The position numbers were made by a program, and so were the translations under genes. This document shows, piece by piece, positions 9,441 to 17,596 of a DNA stretch of 64,000 bases. Within the stretch, counting starts at the first letter, position 1. The number at the start of each line of letters is the position of its first letter. The notes beneath the pieces are model-generated. The model searched no databases and was not told the DNA's origin. It saw only the letters and a program-made list of their open reading frames with translations. Source of the stretch: Streptomonospora nanhaiensis (GTDB lineage: Bacteria; Actinomycetota; Actinomycetes; Streptosporangiales; Streptosporangiaceae); the NCBI RefSeq assembly GCF_026642255.1, contig NZ_CP113264.1, forward strand, positions 2,604,001 through 2,668,000, in the 5' to 3' direction.

Positions 9441-10649
9441 TCAGGATCCGTTCCCCGCCCGCCCCTCCCCGGCACGCAGGCCGAAGGGCAGGCCGAAGCC
9501 GGTCAGCCAGCCCCCCGCGCGGAGCAGGCGGAACACCTCGTGGGTGACGTCGTGGTCCGGCGCCTGGCGCGGCGGCCAGCCGAAGGCCTCCCCGATCGCG
9601 GACCAGCTGGGCCCGTGCCCGTGCTCGCCCCGGTAGGCGTCCACCCACCGGGCCACCTCCGCCTCACGACCGGAGAGGAGGTCGCGCGCACGGTCGGCGA
9701 CGGGCACGTCGAGCGGCGTGGTCGCCGGGACCTGCTTGGGAGGGGTCCTCGGCGGCTCGGGCCGCACGGCCAGGGGCTGCGTCAGCTCGGTCAGCCGCGC
9801 GGCCACGACGCCGCCGGAGGCCGAGGCGTCCTCGATCCACGACACCTCGGCCAGCCACGTGAGGAGTTCGGACAGCTCTTCGTCCCCGGAGAGGGCGCAG
9901 GCCGCCACGACGTCCCCGGCGGGCAGGGACACGGAGCCGCAGGGGTCCGCGTGGAGGGCCAGGTGGGCGGCGACCAGCCGGAGCCGGTTGGGCTTCTTGC
10001 GGAGCTTCTTGTGGGCGAGCGCCTGGGAGAGCCATCCCGAGGCGCGGGACCGCACGCCGTTGCCGACCGTCCACAGGTCGCCCCGCAGGCCCGGCAGCTC
10101 GCACAGGGCGGGGTTGGCGGCGTCCGCCCCGATCACCGCCTCCGGCGTGGAGGCCAGCCACCCGGTCGAGGTCAGCTCGACGAGCGCGGCGTGCGCGTCC
10201 TCCAGGCGCAGCATCCGCAGGTCCTGGCCGGTGAAGTTGGCCCGGCCCGTGACGGCGCCCCGCACCGCGAAGGTCAGTCCCAGGAGGCGGCCGTCGGGGG
10301 TGGCGCCGACGCCCTCCGCGGCCAGGCGTGCCCACAGCCCGCGCAGGAGCGCCGCGTGGTGGGGGCCGATCGGCAGGGTGCGCTTGCGGTCGACCGGCAC
10401 CTTGGCCTGGGGCTTGGCCAGCGCCTCCTCCCGTGCGCGCTTGCGCTCCTTCTTGAACGCCCGCAGCTCCGCGTTGGACAGCCTCCGGGGCGCCCCTCCC
10501 GGCGGGGTGGTGATGCCCTGCTCCTCGCAGCGCGCGCACTCCATGGCCGCGGCCAGGTCCTCGTTGGGCCGGAAGAAGTGGGGCTGCGCGATCTCGTGGG
10601 GCACGGGGGACGGGTCCCGCGCGTCACTGGTGGCGGTGTGCTGCGTCAT
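9441..10649 (-). CDS. Hypothetical actinobacterial protein, possible C-terminal winged helix
   Basis: A 402-residue protein I do not recognise. An N-terminal CARCEEQG pair of cysteines is followed by a basic stretch (NAELRAFKKERKRAREEALAK) and a central helical region. The C-terminal 90 residues (EVARWVDAYRGEHGHGPSWS, IGEAFGWP, EVFRLLRAGGWLT) look like a winged-helix DNA-binding fold. The gene could be a plasmid- or phage-type replication or regulatory protein, but nothing decides this. It starts at ATG 10649 and is divergent from the phosphatase gene across a 120-base promoter gap. Confidence 0.65.
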   Translation of the reverse strand: MTQHTATSDARDPSPVPHEIAQPHFFRPNEDLAAAMECARCEEQGITTPPGGAPRRLSNAELRAFKKERKRAREEALAKPQAKVPVDRKRTLPIGPHHAALLRGLWARLAAEGVGATPDGRLLGLTFAVRGAVTGRANFTGQDLRMLRLEDAHAALVELTSTGWLASTPEAVIGADAANPALCELPGLRGDLWTVGNGVRSRASGWLSQALAHKKLRKKPNRLRLVAAHLALHADPCGSVSLPAGDVVAACALSGDEELSELLTWLAEVSWIEDASASGGVVAARLTELTQPLAVRPEPPRTPPKQVPATTPLDVPVADRARDLLSGREAEVARWVDAYRGEHGHGPSWSAIGEAFGWPPRQAPDHDVTHEVFRLLRAGGWLTGFGLPFGLRAGEGRAGNGS

Positions 10650-10771
10650 GGTCAGGAGGGTAGCGACGAATCTGCGCCGGTGTCCGGCATCTGGCGAATG
10701 TGACCGGGCGGCGCGCCAGAGCGGTTCCGCCCGGGGGAGTCCGACGGGGTCCGGCGGGGCAGGAACCCGGC

Positions 10772-11374
10772 ATGGGTGAACTGGTGCTGATCAGGCACGG
10801 GCAGACCGAGTGGAGCCGGGACCGCCGGCACACCGGGTGGACCGACGTCCCCCTCACGGAGGAGGGCGTACGGCAGGCGGAGGGGCTGCGGCCCCTGCTG
10901 GAGGCCCGCGACATCGGAAGGGCGGTGGTCAGCCCGCTGGCGCGCGCCGTCCGCACCGCCGAGCTGGCGGGGCTGGGCGGCGGCGCGGCCGACCCGGACC
11001 TGAGGGAGTGGGACTACGGGGGCTACGAGGGGATCACCACCGCCGAGATCCGGCGAGGGCGCCCCGGGTGGGACCTGTGGCGCGACGGCGTCGTCCCCGG
11101 CGGGCCGGACCACCCGGGGGAGGCCGTGGAAGCGGTCGGCGCGCGCGTGGACCGCGTCCTGGAGGGGGTCGCGCGGTCGGTGGGGGAGGAGGGTGCCCCG
11201 GACGTGGCCCTGGTGGCGCACGGGCACGTCCTGCGCGTGCTCACCGCCCGCTGGCTGGGGCTGGAGCCGGGGGCGGGGGCGCTGTTCGCCCTGGGCACGG
11301 GCTCGGTGGGCACGCTCGGCCGTGAGCACGGCCGACCGGTGGTCACCTCCTGGAACCTGGCGCCGTCCGCCTGA
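10772..11374 (+). CDS. Histidine phosphatase family protein
   Basis: A 200-residue phosphoglycerate-mutase-like phosphatase. The phosphohistidine motif LIRHGQTEWS lies near the N-terminus, REWDYGGYEG in the middle, and a second histidine in VALVAHGHVLR completes the active site. The start ATG 10772 was chosen so the protein opens directly with the first beta strand (MGELVLIRHG); the open frame upstream to 10700 is unlikely coding. Small-molecule phosphatase of unknown substrate; the family includes CobC-like and broad-specificity enzymes. Confidence 0.85.
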   Translation: MGELVLIRHGQTEWSRDRRHTGWTDVPLTEEGVRQAEGLRPLLEARDIGRAVVSPLARAVRTAELAGLGGGAADPDLREWDYGGYEGITTAEIRRGRPGWDLWRDGVVPGGPDHPGEAVEAVGARVDRVLEGVARSVGEEGAPDVALVAHGHVLRVLTARWLGLEPGAGALFALGTGSVGTLGREHGRPVVTSWNLAPSA

Positions 11375-11383
11375 CCCGGCCCC

Positions 11384-11412
11384 GCCGGGCGCCGTCCGAC
11401 GGCGGGCCCGGC
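11384..11412. terminator. GC hairpin between convergent genes
   Basis: Outer arms GCCGGGC/GCCCGGC (11384-11390, 11406-11412) and inner arms GCCGTC/GACGGC form a nested stem in the 41 bases between the phosphatase and the reverse-strand gene. No T run follows, which is usual for GC-rich actinomycete terminators. It probably serves both strands. Confidence 0.6.
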
Positions 11413-11415
11413 CCG

Positions 11416-12900
11416 TCACAGGCCCCGGAGCCGGGTCCGGCCCGCGGCCCCGCGCGCGGCGCGGGCCACCCGCGGGTCCCGGTGCAGGCGGCCGATCGCC
11501 TCCAGCGCGGGGACGGTGTCCGGGTGCCCGCACAGCCACAGGCGGTCGGCGCTCTCCAGGAGGGAGGCGTCGAGGCCGGAGGGGAAGGCGAAGTCGAGCG
11601 CGGCGGCGAGGTCGTCCGCCCCGGTCCCGGCCGCGGAGGCCAGGTCCAGCACGAGCCACGGGCCGAACCGGTCCAGGACCGCGTCGATCTCCTCCTGGGG
11701 GAGCATCCGGGAGGACAGGAGCACGAGGGCGGCCAGGCCCGCCGCGACCCGGTCGGGGGCGCGCAGCATGGCCCGCAGCCTTCCCGCGAGGCGCGAGCTG
11801 ACCATGTGCAGGACCGAGGCCCCGGTCCGCCTGCGCAGGGTCAGGCGGGGATCGGCGACCGCCCGGACGATCTCCTCCAGCGCCTCCTCCGGGGAGCGCC
11901 GGGCCAGCCAGGGGTCGACCAGCGCGCCCTGGTCGGCAGGGCGGACGCGGGCCAGGGAGTCCAGGAACTCCGCGGCGTCCGTCACGGCGAGGTCCTCGGC
12001 CAGCGGGGCGCGGACACCGCGCCGGAGCAGCAGCCTGCGCACGCCGTAGCGGCCCAGGTCGGTCAGTTCGACGTCGGGGTGCGCCGGCGGGCCGGACGCC
12101 TGCGCGGAGGGGGAGGCGGGAGGGCCGTCCGCGCACTCCCCGCGACCGGGGTCCCCGCCCGCCGCGCGATCCGCGGGTGGCGGGGCCTCCTGCTCCGTGC
12201 CGAGGATGACCGCCCCGGTGTCGGAGAGCTGCCACAGCAGGTGGAGCACCAGGTCCGGGTCCGGTTCGGGGCCGGCGGGGAGCGGGGGTGCTCCCGGGAA
12301 GGGCGGTGCGCTCGTGGCGAGCGAGGCCAGCGGGACACGGGCCCCGTCCTGCCCCTCGTAGAGGCGGAGCAGGACCGCGGGCAGCAGCTCCGGTCGGTGC
12401 CCCCTCGGCGGATCCGGGTCGAGGAGGTCGGCGCGCGCGTACCGCACGGCGTCCTCGAACAGCCGCATCCACCAGTCCAGGACCTCCTCGGGGTCGTGGA
12501 CGCGGTCCTCCAGCCCCGGAGCGGGGCGCGCCCGGGCGGTGTCGACCTCGATCATGCCCAGGACCACGGCCGCCTGCCAGGGGGCCATGAACTCCGCTGC
12601 GTCCGAGGCCGAGCCCAGGCCCCGCAGCCAGGCCACGCGTGCGCCGCGGTCGCGCACGAGCCCGTACGGCCACAGGCCGAACCGCTCGATCGCGGCGCGG
12701 GCGCTCTCCGGGCTCGGCACCCCGGGCCCGGACACGGGGGTGGCCGGGGCGCTCCACCGGGCCAGGCGCAGGGCGTCGCACAGCAGGGGTGTGCCCAGGG
12801 CGACCTGGGCGAGCACCTGCGGTCGCAGCAGTGACACCGGCCGGACCGCGGCCCGGCCGGGGCCGCGGCGGTCCAGGTGCGAGGTCTCGTTCGACGCCAT
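11416..12900 (-). CDS. Large hypothetical protein, complete paralogue of 1-974
   Basis: A 494-residue protein starting at ATG 12900. It has no signal peptide, membrane helix or known catalytic motif. It opens with a PVSLLRPQVLAQVALG block, then a predicted helical region with FGLWPYG and EFMAPWQAAVVLGMIEVD, a central LGRYGVRRLLLRRG strand-like segment, and a C-terminal region of repeated short helices ending in LWLCGHPDTVPALEAIGRLH, resembling HEAT-like packing. The same order of blocks occurs in the truncated protein at 1-974 and, more diverged, at 26432-28009. Function unknown. Confidence 0.75.
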   Translation of the reverse strand: MASNETSHLDRRGPGRAAVRPVSLLRPQVLAQVALGTPLLCDALRLARWSAPATPVSGPGVPSPESARAAIERFGLWPYGLVRDRGARVAWLRGLGSASDAAEFMAPWQAAVVLGMIEVDTARARPAPGLEDRVHDPEEVLDWWMRLFEDAVRYARADLLDPDPPRGHRPELLPAVLLRLYEGQDGARVPLASLATSAPPFPGAPPLPAGPEPDPDLVLHLLWQLSDTGAVILGTEQEAPPPADRAAGGDPGRGECADGPPASPSAQASGPPAHPDVELTDLGRYGVRRLLLRRGVRAPLAEDLAVTDAAEFLDSLARVRPADQGALVDPWLARRSPEEALEEIVRAVADPRLTLRRRTGASVLHMVSSRLAGRLRAMLRAPDRVAAGLAALVLLSSRMLPQEEIDAVLDRFGPWLVLDLASAAGTGADDLAAALDFAFPSGLDASLLESADRLWLCGHPDTVPALEAIGRLHRDPRVARAARGAAGRTRLRGL

Positions 12901-13430
12901 GTCCGCTCCCGGTTCTCTCTCGTGCTGTCCGACCTTCCCCTTCTACCGTTCCGGGGTCGCCCCGTGGGGCGTTTCGGAGAACAACGGCGGCGGGGAACGC
13001 GAGGCGCGGGGCGTTGGTCGGCATCGGGGCGCCGCGGTCCTCGGGAGCGGACCGGGGCGGTCGCCGGACCCGCGGCCCGTGGCACGGGTCCGGCCGGGAC
13101 GGGGGAGGGACGGTTCTCCCACCGGCGGCAGGACCGGGTCGGTGCGGCGCGTGGCCGACCAGCGCCGACGCTGTTCCCCCGCGAGGGGGACGGTCCCGTC
13201 ATTGAGGGTTGAGCAGGGGAAACTCGGGGCTCGACGGACCGGATCTGGCCCCGCTCATGTCGCGGGAACCAGGCATGGGTTACGACGTGTCCCTGGGGTC
13301 ACCGGTTCCACATTCGGCGGGTCCGATGGCGTGGACACCGGGGACGTTCCGCCGCCACCTGGGGAACAACCGTACCTTTCGCGCGCGGGGAGGACGGGGC
13401 GCCCGGACCCGGGAGTGTCCTACCGGGGGG

Positions 13431-13459
13431 TTGACATGTCGGCAAAAGGCATATTGGCT
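13431..13459 (+). promoter_or_regulatory. Promoter of the MatC-type carrier gene
   Basis: A consensus TTGACA lies at 13431-13436. Seventeen bases later the -10 position falls in ATATTGGCTA, with no perfect TAnnnT. The -10 region is covered by the palindromic operator, so a bound FadR-type regulator would block RNA polymerase. The transcript leader to ATG 13520 would be roughly 55 bases. Confidence 0.55.
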
Positions 13460-13467
13460 AGGCCACT
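13453..13467. promoter_or_regulatory. Predicted operator for the FadR/GntR regulator (carrier promoter)
   Basis: ATTGGCTAGGCCACT contains TGGC-N3-GCCA, a typical FadR-family half-site arrangement. It matches the reverse complement of the site at 15889-15903 at 14 of 15 positions, and no other gene pair in this neighbourhood shares it. Confidence 0.7.
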
Positions 13468-13519
13468 GAGCCGTATGAGCCAGATCACAGCCCTGCTTTT
13501 CGTCTGATCGGTACACGAC

Positions 13520-14929
13520 ATGACCCCGCAACTCCTCACCATCCTCGCCCTCCTGGCGATGTTCGTCATCGCCACGGTCCTGCCGATCAACATCGGCGCC
13601 CTCGCCTTCGTCGGGGCCTTCCTCGTCGGCGTCCTCGCCCTGGGCATGGACACCGACGCCATCCTGGGCGGTTTCCCCGCCGACCTCTTCCTCACACTGG
13701 TCGGCGTCACCTACCTCTTCGCCATCGCCAAGAACAACGGGACGATCGACCTCCTCGTACGCGCCGCCACGCGGCTGGTCGGCGGCAGGGTCGTCGCCAT
13801 CCCGTGGATCATGTTCGGCATCAGCGCCCTGCTGACCGGCGTGGGCGCCCTCAGCCCCGCGGCGGTGGCCATCGTCGCACCCATCGCCCTGGGCTTCGCC
13901 GTCAAGTACCGGATCAACCCCCTGCTCATGGGCATGATGGTGATCCACGGCGCGCAGGGGGGCGGGTTCTCCCCGGTCAGCGTCTACGGCGCGACGGTCA
14001 ACGGCATCGTCGCCGACAGCGGGCTCGCGGTCTCGCCGCTCACCCTCTTCCTCGGCAACCTCGTCTTCAACCTGTGCATCGCGCTGGTCCTCTTCGTCTC
14101 CCTGGGCGGCAACCGCCTGGTCGGCGCGCGGGCGCAGGAGTTCGAGGCCGCCGGGCACGCCGCGGCGCGCACGGGCGCCGCCGCGGTCTCCGGCTCCGGC
14201 GCGGACGCGGTCGGCGGCTCCGTCGCCGTGGCCACCGGAGGCCCCTCCGGGACCTCTGCCGCCGGCGCACCCGCGGACCCGCCTGAGGACGGCCCCGCCG
14301 AAGCGTCCGCGGACGGTCCGGCGGGCGGGCCCGTGCGGTTCGACCAGCTCGCCACCATCGCCGGCATCGTCGTCCTCGGCGTGCTCGCCCTGGGCTTCGG
14401 CCTCGACGTCGGTTTCGTCGCGCTGTCCGTGACGGTCGTGCTGGCGCTGATCTCGCCCAAGGCCCAGAAGAACGCGCTGTCCCAGATCAGCTGGCCCACG
14501 GTGCTGCTGATCACCGGCATGCTCACGTTCGTCGGCGTCATGGAGAGCGCCGGGACCATCGACTACGTCGGCGACGCCGCGGCGAGTCTGGGAGCGCCGC
14601 TCCTGGTCGCGCTCGTGCTCTGCTACATCGGCGCCGTCGTGTCGGCGTTCGCGTCCTCGACCGCGATCCTGGGGGCGACCATCCCGCTGGCGATCCCGTT
14701 CCTCATGATGGGCGAGATCAGCGCGACCGGCGTGATCGTGGCGCTGGCGGTCTCCTCCACCATCGTCGACGTCAGCCCCTTCTCGACCAACGGCGCCCTG
14801 GTGCTGGCCAACGCCTCCGGGGTGGACCCGGACAAGTTCTACCGGCAGATCCTCGTCTACAGCGCCATCGTGGTGCTGGTGGGACCGATGATCGCCTGGG
14901 GAGTGCTGGTCGTGCCCGGCCTGCTGTGA
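13520..14929 (+). CDS. matC: MatC-type dicarboxylate (malonate) carrier, SLC13/CitMHS-like
   Basis: A 469-residue membrane protein with about 11 hydrophobic segments in two halves, split near residues 210-275 by an Ala/Gly-rich cytoplasmic loop (AAARTGAAAVSGSGAD onward). The N-terminal half matches the MatC_N family (dicarboxylate carrier MatC): 'NIGALAFVGAFLVGVLALGM', 'PADLFLTLVGVTYLFAIAKN', 'HGAQGGGFSPVSVYG'. The C-terminal half carries the SSTIVDVSPFSTNGALVLAN re-entrant segment typical of SLC13/CitMHS transporters. MatC of rhizobia imports malonate; here the downstream malonyl-CoA-type enzymes support the same substrate, but C4-dicarboxylates are possible. Repression by the adjacent FadR-type protein is likely. 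Confidence 0.8.
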   Translation: MTPQLLTILALLAMFVIATVLPINIGALAFVGAFLVGVLALGMDTDAILGGFPADLFLTLVGVTYLFAIAKNNGTIDLLVRAATRLVGGRVVAIPWIMFGISALLTGVGALSPAAVAIVAPIALGFAVKYRINPLLMGMMVIHGAQGGGFSPVSVYGATVNGIVADSGLAVSPLTLFLGNLVFNLCIALVLFVSLGGNRLVGARAQEFEAAGHAAARTGAAAVSGSGADAVGGSVAVATGGPSGTSAAGAPADPPEDGPAEASADGPAGGPVRFDQLATIAGIVVLGVLALGFGLDVGFVALSVTVVLALISPKAQKNALSQISWPTVLLITGMLTFVGVMESAGTIDYVGDAAASLGAPLLVALVLCYIGAVVSAFASSTAILGATIPLAIPFLMMGEISATGVIVALAVSSTIVDVSPFSTNGALVLANASGVDPDKFYRQILVYSAIVVLVGPMIAWGVLVVPGLL

Positions 14930-14978
14930 CCGGGCCCGCGCCGGCGGAGGCGCGGTGCGGGGCCGCACCGCGGCCGAC

Positions 14979-15011
14979 CACCGGACCACAGGCTCGGCCT
15001 GTGGTCCGGTG
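14979..15011. terminator. Perfect 15-bp hairpin between convergent genes
   Basis: CACCGGACCACAGGC (14979-14993) and its exact reverse complement (14997-15011) enclose a three-base TCG loop. It lies between the carrier stop and the stop of the reverse-strand regulator, so it can terminate both. Confidence 0.75.
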
Positions 15012-15016
15012 AAGTC

Positions 15017-15739
15017 TCACGGGGTGACCGGTGCGACCACCCGGGAGACCAGCACGAGGTGGTCGCGCATCGCGTCCGCGGCGGCCTTGGGGTCCCCCGC
15101 GTGGATGGCGGCGCCGATCCGCTCGTGGCCGTCGAGCGAGGCCTGGGGGCGGTCGGGCTGGGACAGGGACTCCAGGCGGGTCTCCCTGATCATCGGCGCC
15201 AGCTCGTTCATCATCCGCGCCAGGAGGCGCGAACGCGCCGCCGCGGTGATCGCGGCGTGGAACCGCTCGTCGCCGGTGACGCCCCGGTCCCCGTTCTCGA
15301 CCTCCTGGCGCATGAGCTCCAGGGCCGCGTCGATGGAGGCCAGGTCCTCGGGGGTGCGGCGCTCGGCGGCCAGCTCGGCCAGCTTGACCTCCAGCGCCTG
15401 GCGGGCCTCGATGATCTCCGCGCGCCGGTTGGCCCGGTCGCGCAGCAGGGCGAGGACCCCCTGCTCGGAGACGGTCTGACGGATGATCGCCCCGTCGCCG
15501 TGGCGGACCTCGATGACCCCCTGGACCTCCAGGGCCACCAGGGCCTGGCTCACCGAGGCCCGGCTGACCTCCAGCGCGGAGGCCAGCTCGCGCTCGGGCG
15601 GCAGCCGGTCGCCGACGCCCAGTCCGGCCTCCCGCATGTGTTCGACGAGCCGCTCCACGAGCTGCTCGTACAGACGGGGTCGGGCCGGCGGTCGGGGTCG
15701 GGATTTGGCAGGCACGCTCGGTGGCTCCTGTCTTCGCAT
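15017..15739 (-). CDS. FadR-subfamily GntR transcriptional regulator (MatR-like)
   Basis: A 240-residue regulator. The N-terminal winged helix runs LYEQLVERLVEHMREAGLG, then GDRLPPERELASALEVSRAS, then VSQALVALEVQGVIEVRHGDG. A C-terminal all-helical FCD domain follows (residues about 95-230: REIIEARQALEVKLAELAAE, DERFHAAITAAARSRLL, DGHERIGAAIHAGDPKAAAD), with conserved metal/ligand histidines. It lies between the carrier and the carboxyltransferase genes and both of their promoters carry TGGC-N3-GCCA, so it most likely represses the module until malonate or malonyl-CoA binds (inference). A GTG at 15715 with an AGGAG nine bases upstream is an alternative start. Confidence 0.85.
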   Translation of the reverse strand: MRRQEPPSVPAKSRPRPPARPRLYEQLVERLVEHMREAGLGVGDRLPPERELASALEVSRASVSQALVALEVQGVIEVRHGDGAIIRQTVSEQGVLALLRDRANRRAEIIEARQALEVKLAELAAERRTPEDLASIDAALELMRQEVENGDRGVTGDERFHAAITAAARSRLLARMMNELAPMIRETRLESLSQPDRPQASLDGHERIGAAIHAGDPKAAADAMRDHLVLVSRVVAPVTP

Positions 15740-15888
15740 CCGGCTGTGTCAGAGGCCTTCCAGGCTAGAGCATCCCGCCCCCGCGCCCCCGGGACTCAGG
15801 CTGTGGCGGCGGACGCGCGGGAGGGCGATCGGGGGCGCGGAGGGCTTCACAAACGGGGGGTGGGCGTGCCACCCTGGCTTTAAGGCCT

Positions 15889-15903
15889 AGTGGCCTAGCC
15901 ACT
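15889..15903. promoter_or_regulatory. Predicted FadR-type operator upstream of the carboxyltransferase
   Basis: AGTGGC-CTA-GCCACT is a perfect 6+3+6 inverted repeat placed 20 bases before the GTG start. It is the counterpart of the site at 13453-13467. Its position over the likely transcription start or leader fits repression. Confidence 0.75.
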
Positions 15904-15922
15904 GAACCATTTGGAGGTTGCT

Positions 15923-17434
15923 GTGGGGACCCGACGCACCGCTCACGAACTCCTCGACCTCGTCCTGGACACGGGCTCGTACGCCTCCTGGGACACCGCG
16001 CCCGCCGACGTGCGCCCCGACCCGGCCTACGCCGCAGCACTGGCCGACGCGCACACCGCGAGCGGGTGCGACGAGGCCGTCCTCACCGGGGAGGGCCGCC
16101 TGGGCGGACACCGCGTCGCCGTCGTGGCCAGCGAGTTCGGATTCCTCGCCGGCTCCGTCGGGCTCGCCGCGGCCGAACGGCTCCTGGACGCCGTCGAACG
16201 CGCCACCGCCGAGGGGATCCCCCTGCTGGCCGCACCCGCCTCGGGCGGCACCCGCATGCAGGAGGGGACCCGCGCCTTCGTGTCCATGGCGCCGATCGCC
16301 GCCGCCATCACCGCGCACAAGGCCGCCGGGCTCCCCTACCTCGTCTACCTGCGCCACCCGACCACGGGCGGCGCACTCGCCTCCTGGGGCTCCCTGGGGC
16401 ACCTGACCGCGGCCGAGCCCGGCGCCCTCATCGGCTTCCTCGGCCCCCGCGTCTACGAGGCCCTCCACGGCGAGGCCTTCCCCGAGGGGGTCCAGCGCGC
16501 GGAGAACCTCCGCCGACACGGCCTCGTCGACGCCGTCCTGGCCCCGGAGGAGCTGCGCGGGGCCGCCGTCCTGGCCCTCGACGTCCTGCTCGACCGGACC
16601 GCCGACGAGGCCCGGCCCCCCGCCGCGCCCCCCGCCGCGCCGCCCGCCGCGCCCGCCTCCCGCGTCCCCACCTGGGACTCCGTCCTGCGGTCCCGGCGCG
16701 AGGAGCGCCCGGGGGTGCGCGACCTGCTGCGCCACGCCGCCACCGACGTCGTGCGCCTGCGCGGCACCGGGGAGGGGGACGAGGACCCCACCCTCCTGGT
16801 GGCCCTGGCCAGGTTCGGCGGACGCCCCTGCGTCCTGGTCGGCCAGGACCGCAGCAGGCAGGGCCCCCGGACCCCGATGGGGCCGGCCGCCCTCCTCCAG
16901 GCACGCAGGGGCATGCGCCTCGCGGCCGGGCTCCGGCTCCCGCTCGTCACCGTCATCGACACCGCCGGCGCCGAGCTGTCCGCAGAGGCCGAGGAACGGG
17001 GCATGGCGGCCCAGATCGCCCACTGCCTCGCGGACATGGCCACCCTCGCCACCCCCACCGTGTCGGTGCTGCTGGGGGAGGGGACCGGCGGGGGCGCGAT
17101 CGCGCTGCTCCCCGCCGACCGCGTCCTGTGCGCCCAGCACGCCTGGCTCTCGCCCCTCCCGCCCGAGGGCGCGAGCGCGATCGTGCACCGCACCGTCGAC
17201 CGCGCGGAGGAGCTGGCCGAGAGCCAGGGCATCGGCTCCGCGGACCTGCTGGCGACAGGGGTCGTGGACCGGGTGATCGCCGAGGCGGGAGACGCCGCCC
17301 AGGACGGCGAGGCCCTCTGCGCCCGTGTCGGCGCCGCGGTCGCCCACGAACTCTCGACCCTGCGGTCGCGCGCCGGGGAGGGCCCGGGCGCCGGACGCAC
17401 CGGGCGCCACCGGCTGCTCGGCGCGGGTGTCTGA
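15923..17434 (+). CDS. Fused AccD-AccA type carboxyltransferase
   Basis: A 503-residue protein with two crotonase-like carboxyltransferase halves. Residues about 1-225 match the AccD core: PASGGTRMQEG, RHPTTGGALASWGSLG, AEPGALIGFLGPRVYE, EGVQRAENLRRHGLVD. Residues about 255-500 match AccA: IDTAGAELSAEAEERG, LLGEGTGGGAIALLPADR, PEGASAIVHRT. A PAAPPAAPPAAPA linker joins them. The AccD zinc finger is absent. GTG 15923 is preceded by GGAGG (15913-15917); the longer TTG start would overlap that site. Usually these subunits move CO2 between carboxybiotin and acetyl-CoA. No biotin carboxylase or BCCP gene is in the window, so here it may work on malonyl-CoA in the decarboxylating direction (inference). 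Confidence 0.82.
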   Translation: MGTRRTAHELLDLVLDTGSYASWDTAPADVRPDPAYAAALADAHTASGCDEAVLTGEGRLGGHRVAVVASEFGFLAGSVGLAAAERLLDAVERATAEGIPLLAAPASGGTRMQEGTRAFVSMAPIAAAITAHKAAGLPYLVYLRHPTTGGALASWGSLGHLTAAEPGALIGFLGPRVYEALHGEAFPEGVQRAENLRRHGLVDAVLAPEELRGAAVLALDVLLDRTADEARPPAAPPAAPPAAPASRVPTWDSVLRSRREERPGVRDLLRHAATDVVRLRGTGEGDEDPTLLVALARFGGRPCVLVGQDRSRQGPRTPMGPAALLQARRGMRLAAGLRLPLVTVIDTAGAELSAEAEERGMAAQIAHCLADMATLATPTVSVLLGEGTGGGAIALLPADRVLCAQHAWLSPLPPEGASAIVHRTVDRAEELAESQGIGSADLLATGVVDRVIAEAGDAAQDGEALCARVGAAVAHELSTLRSRAGEGPGAGRTGRHRLLGAGV

Positions 17435-17473
17435 CCCGGGACCGGACGGCCGGACCGCGTGGACCGGCCGCCG

Positions 17474-17499
17474 GGGACGCGCCCCCGCGGGGGCGTCCC
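17474..17499. terminator. GC hairpin between carboxyltransferase and CoA-transferase
   Basis: GGGACGC (17474-17480) pairs with GCGTCCC (17493-17499), with an inner CCCC/GGGG stem. It lies in the 162-base gap between two same-strand genes, so it could lower expression of the downstream gene or mark separate transcription. A GACACGCGTGTC palindrome follows at 17504-17515. Confidence 0.4.
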
Positions 17500-17596
17500 G
17501 CACGACACGCGTGTCCGGCCGGAGCCGGCGGGCAGGCCCGCCCTCCGCCGGGGACGGCCGGACACAGGACAGGAAGAACGACACCGGAGGTGGAAC

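Larger units (their letters stand above)
12901..13519. other. Gene-free regulatory region upstream of the MatC-type carrier
   Basis: About 620 bases between the divergent hypothetical gene and the carrier gene. No reading frame here has convincing actinomycete codon use plus a ribosome-binding site. The right end holds a TTGACA -35 element and the operator at 13453-13467. The left two thirds show nothing I can name. Confidence 0.6.
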
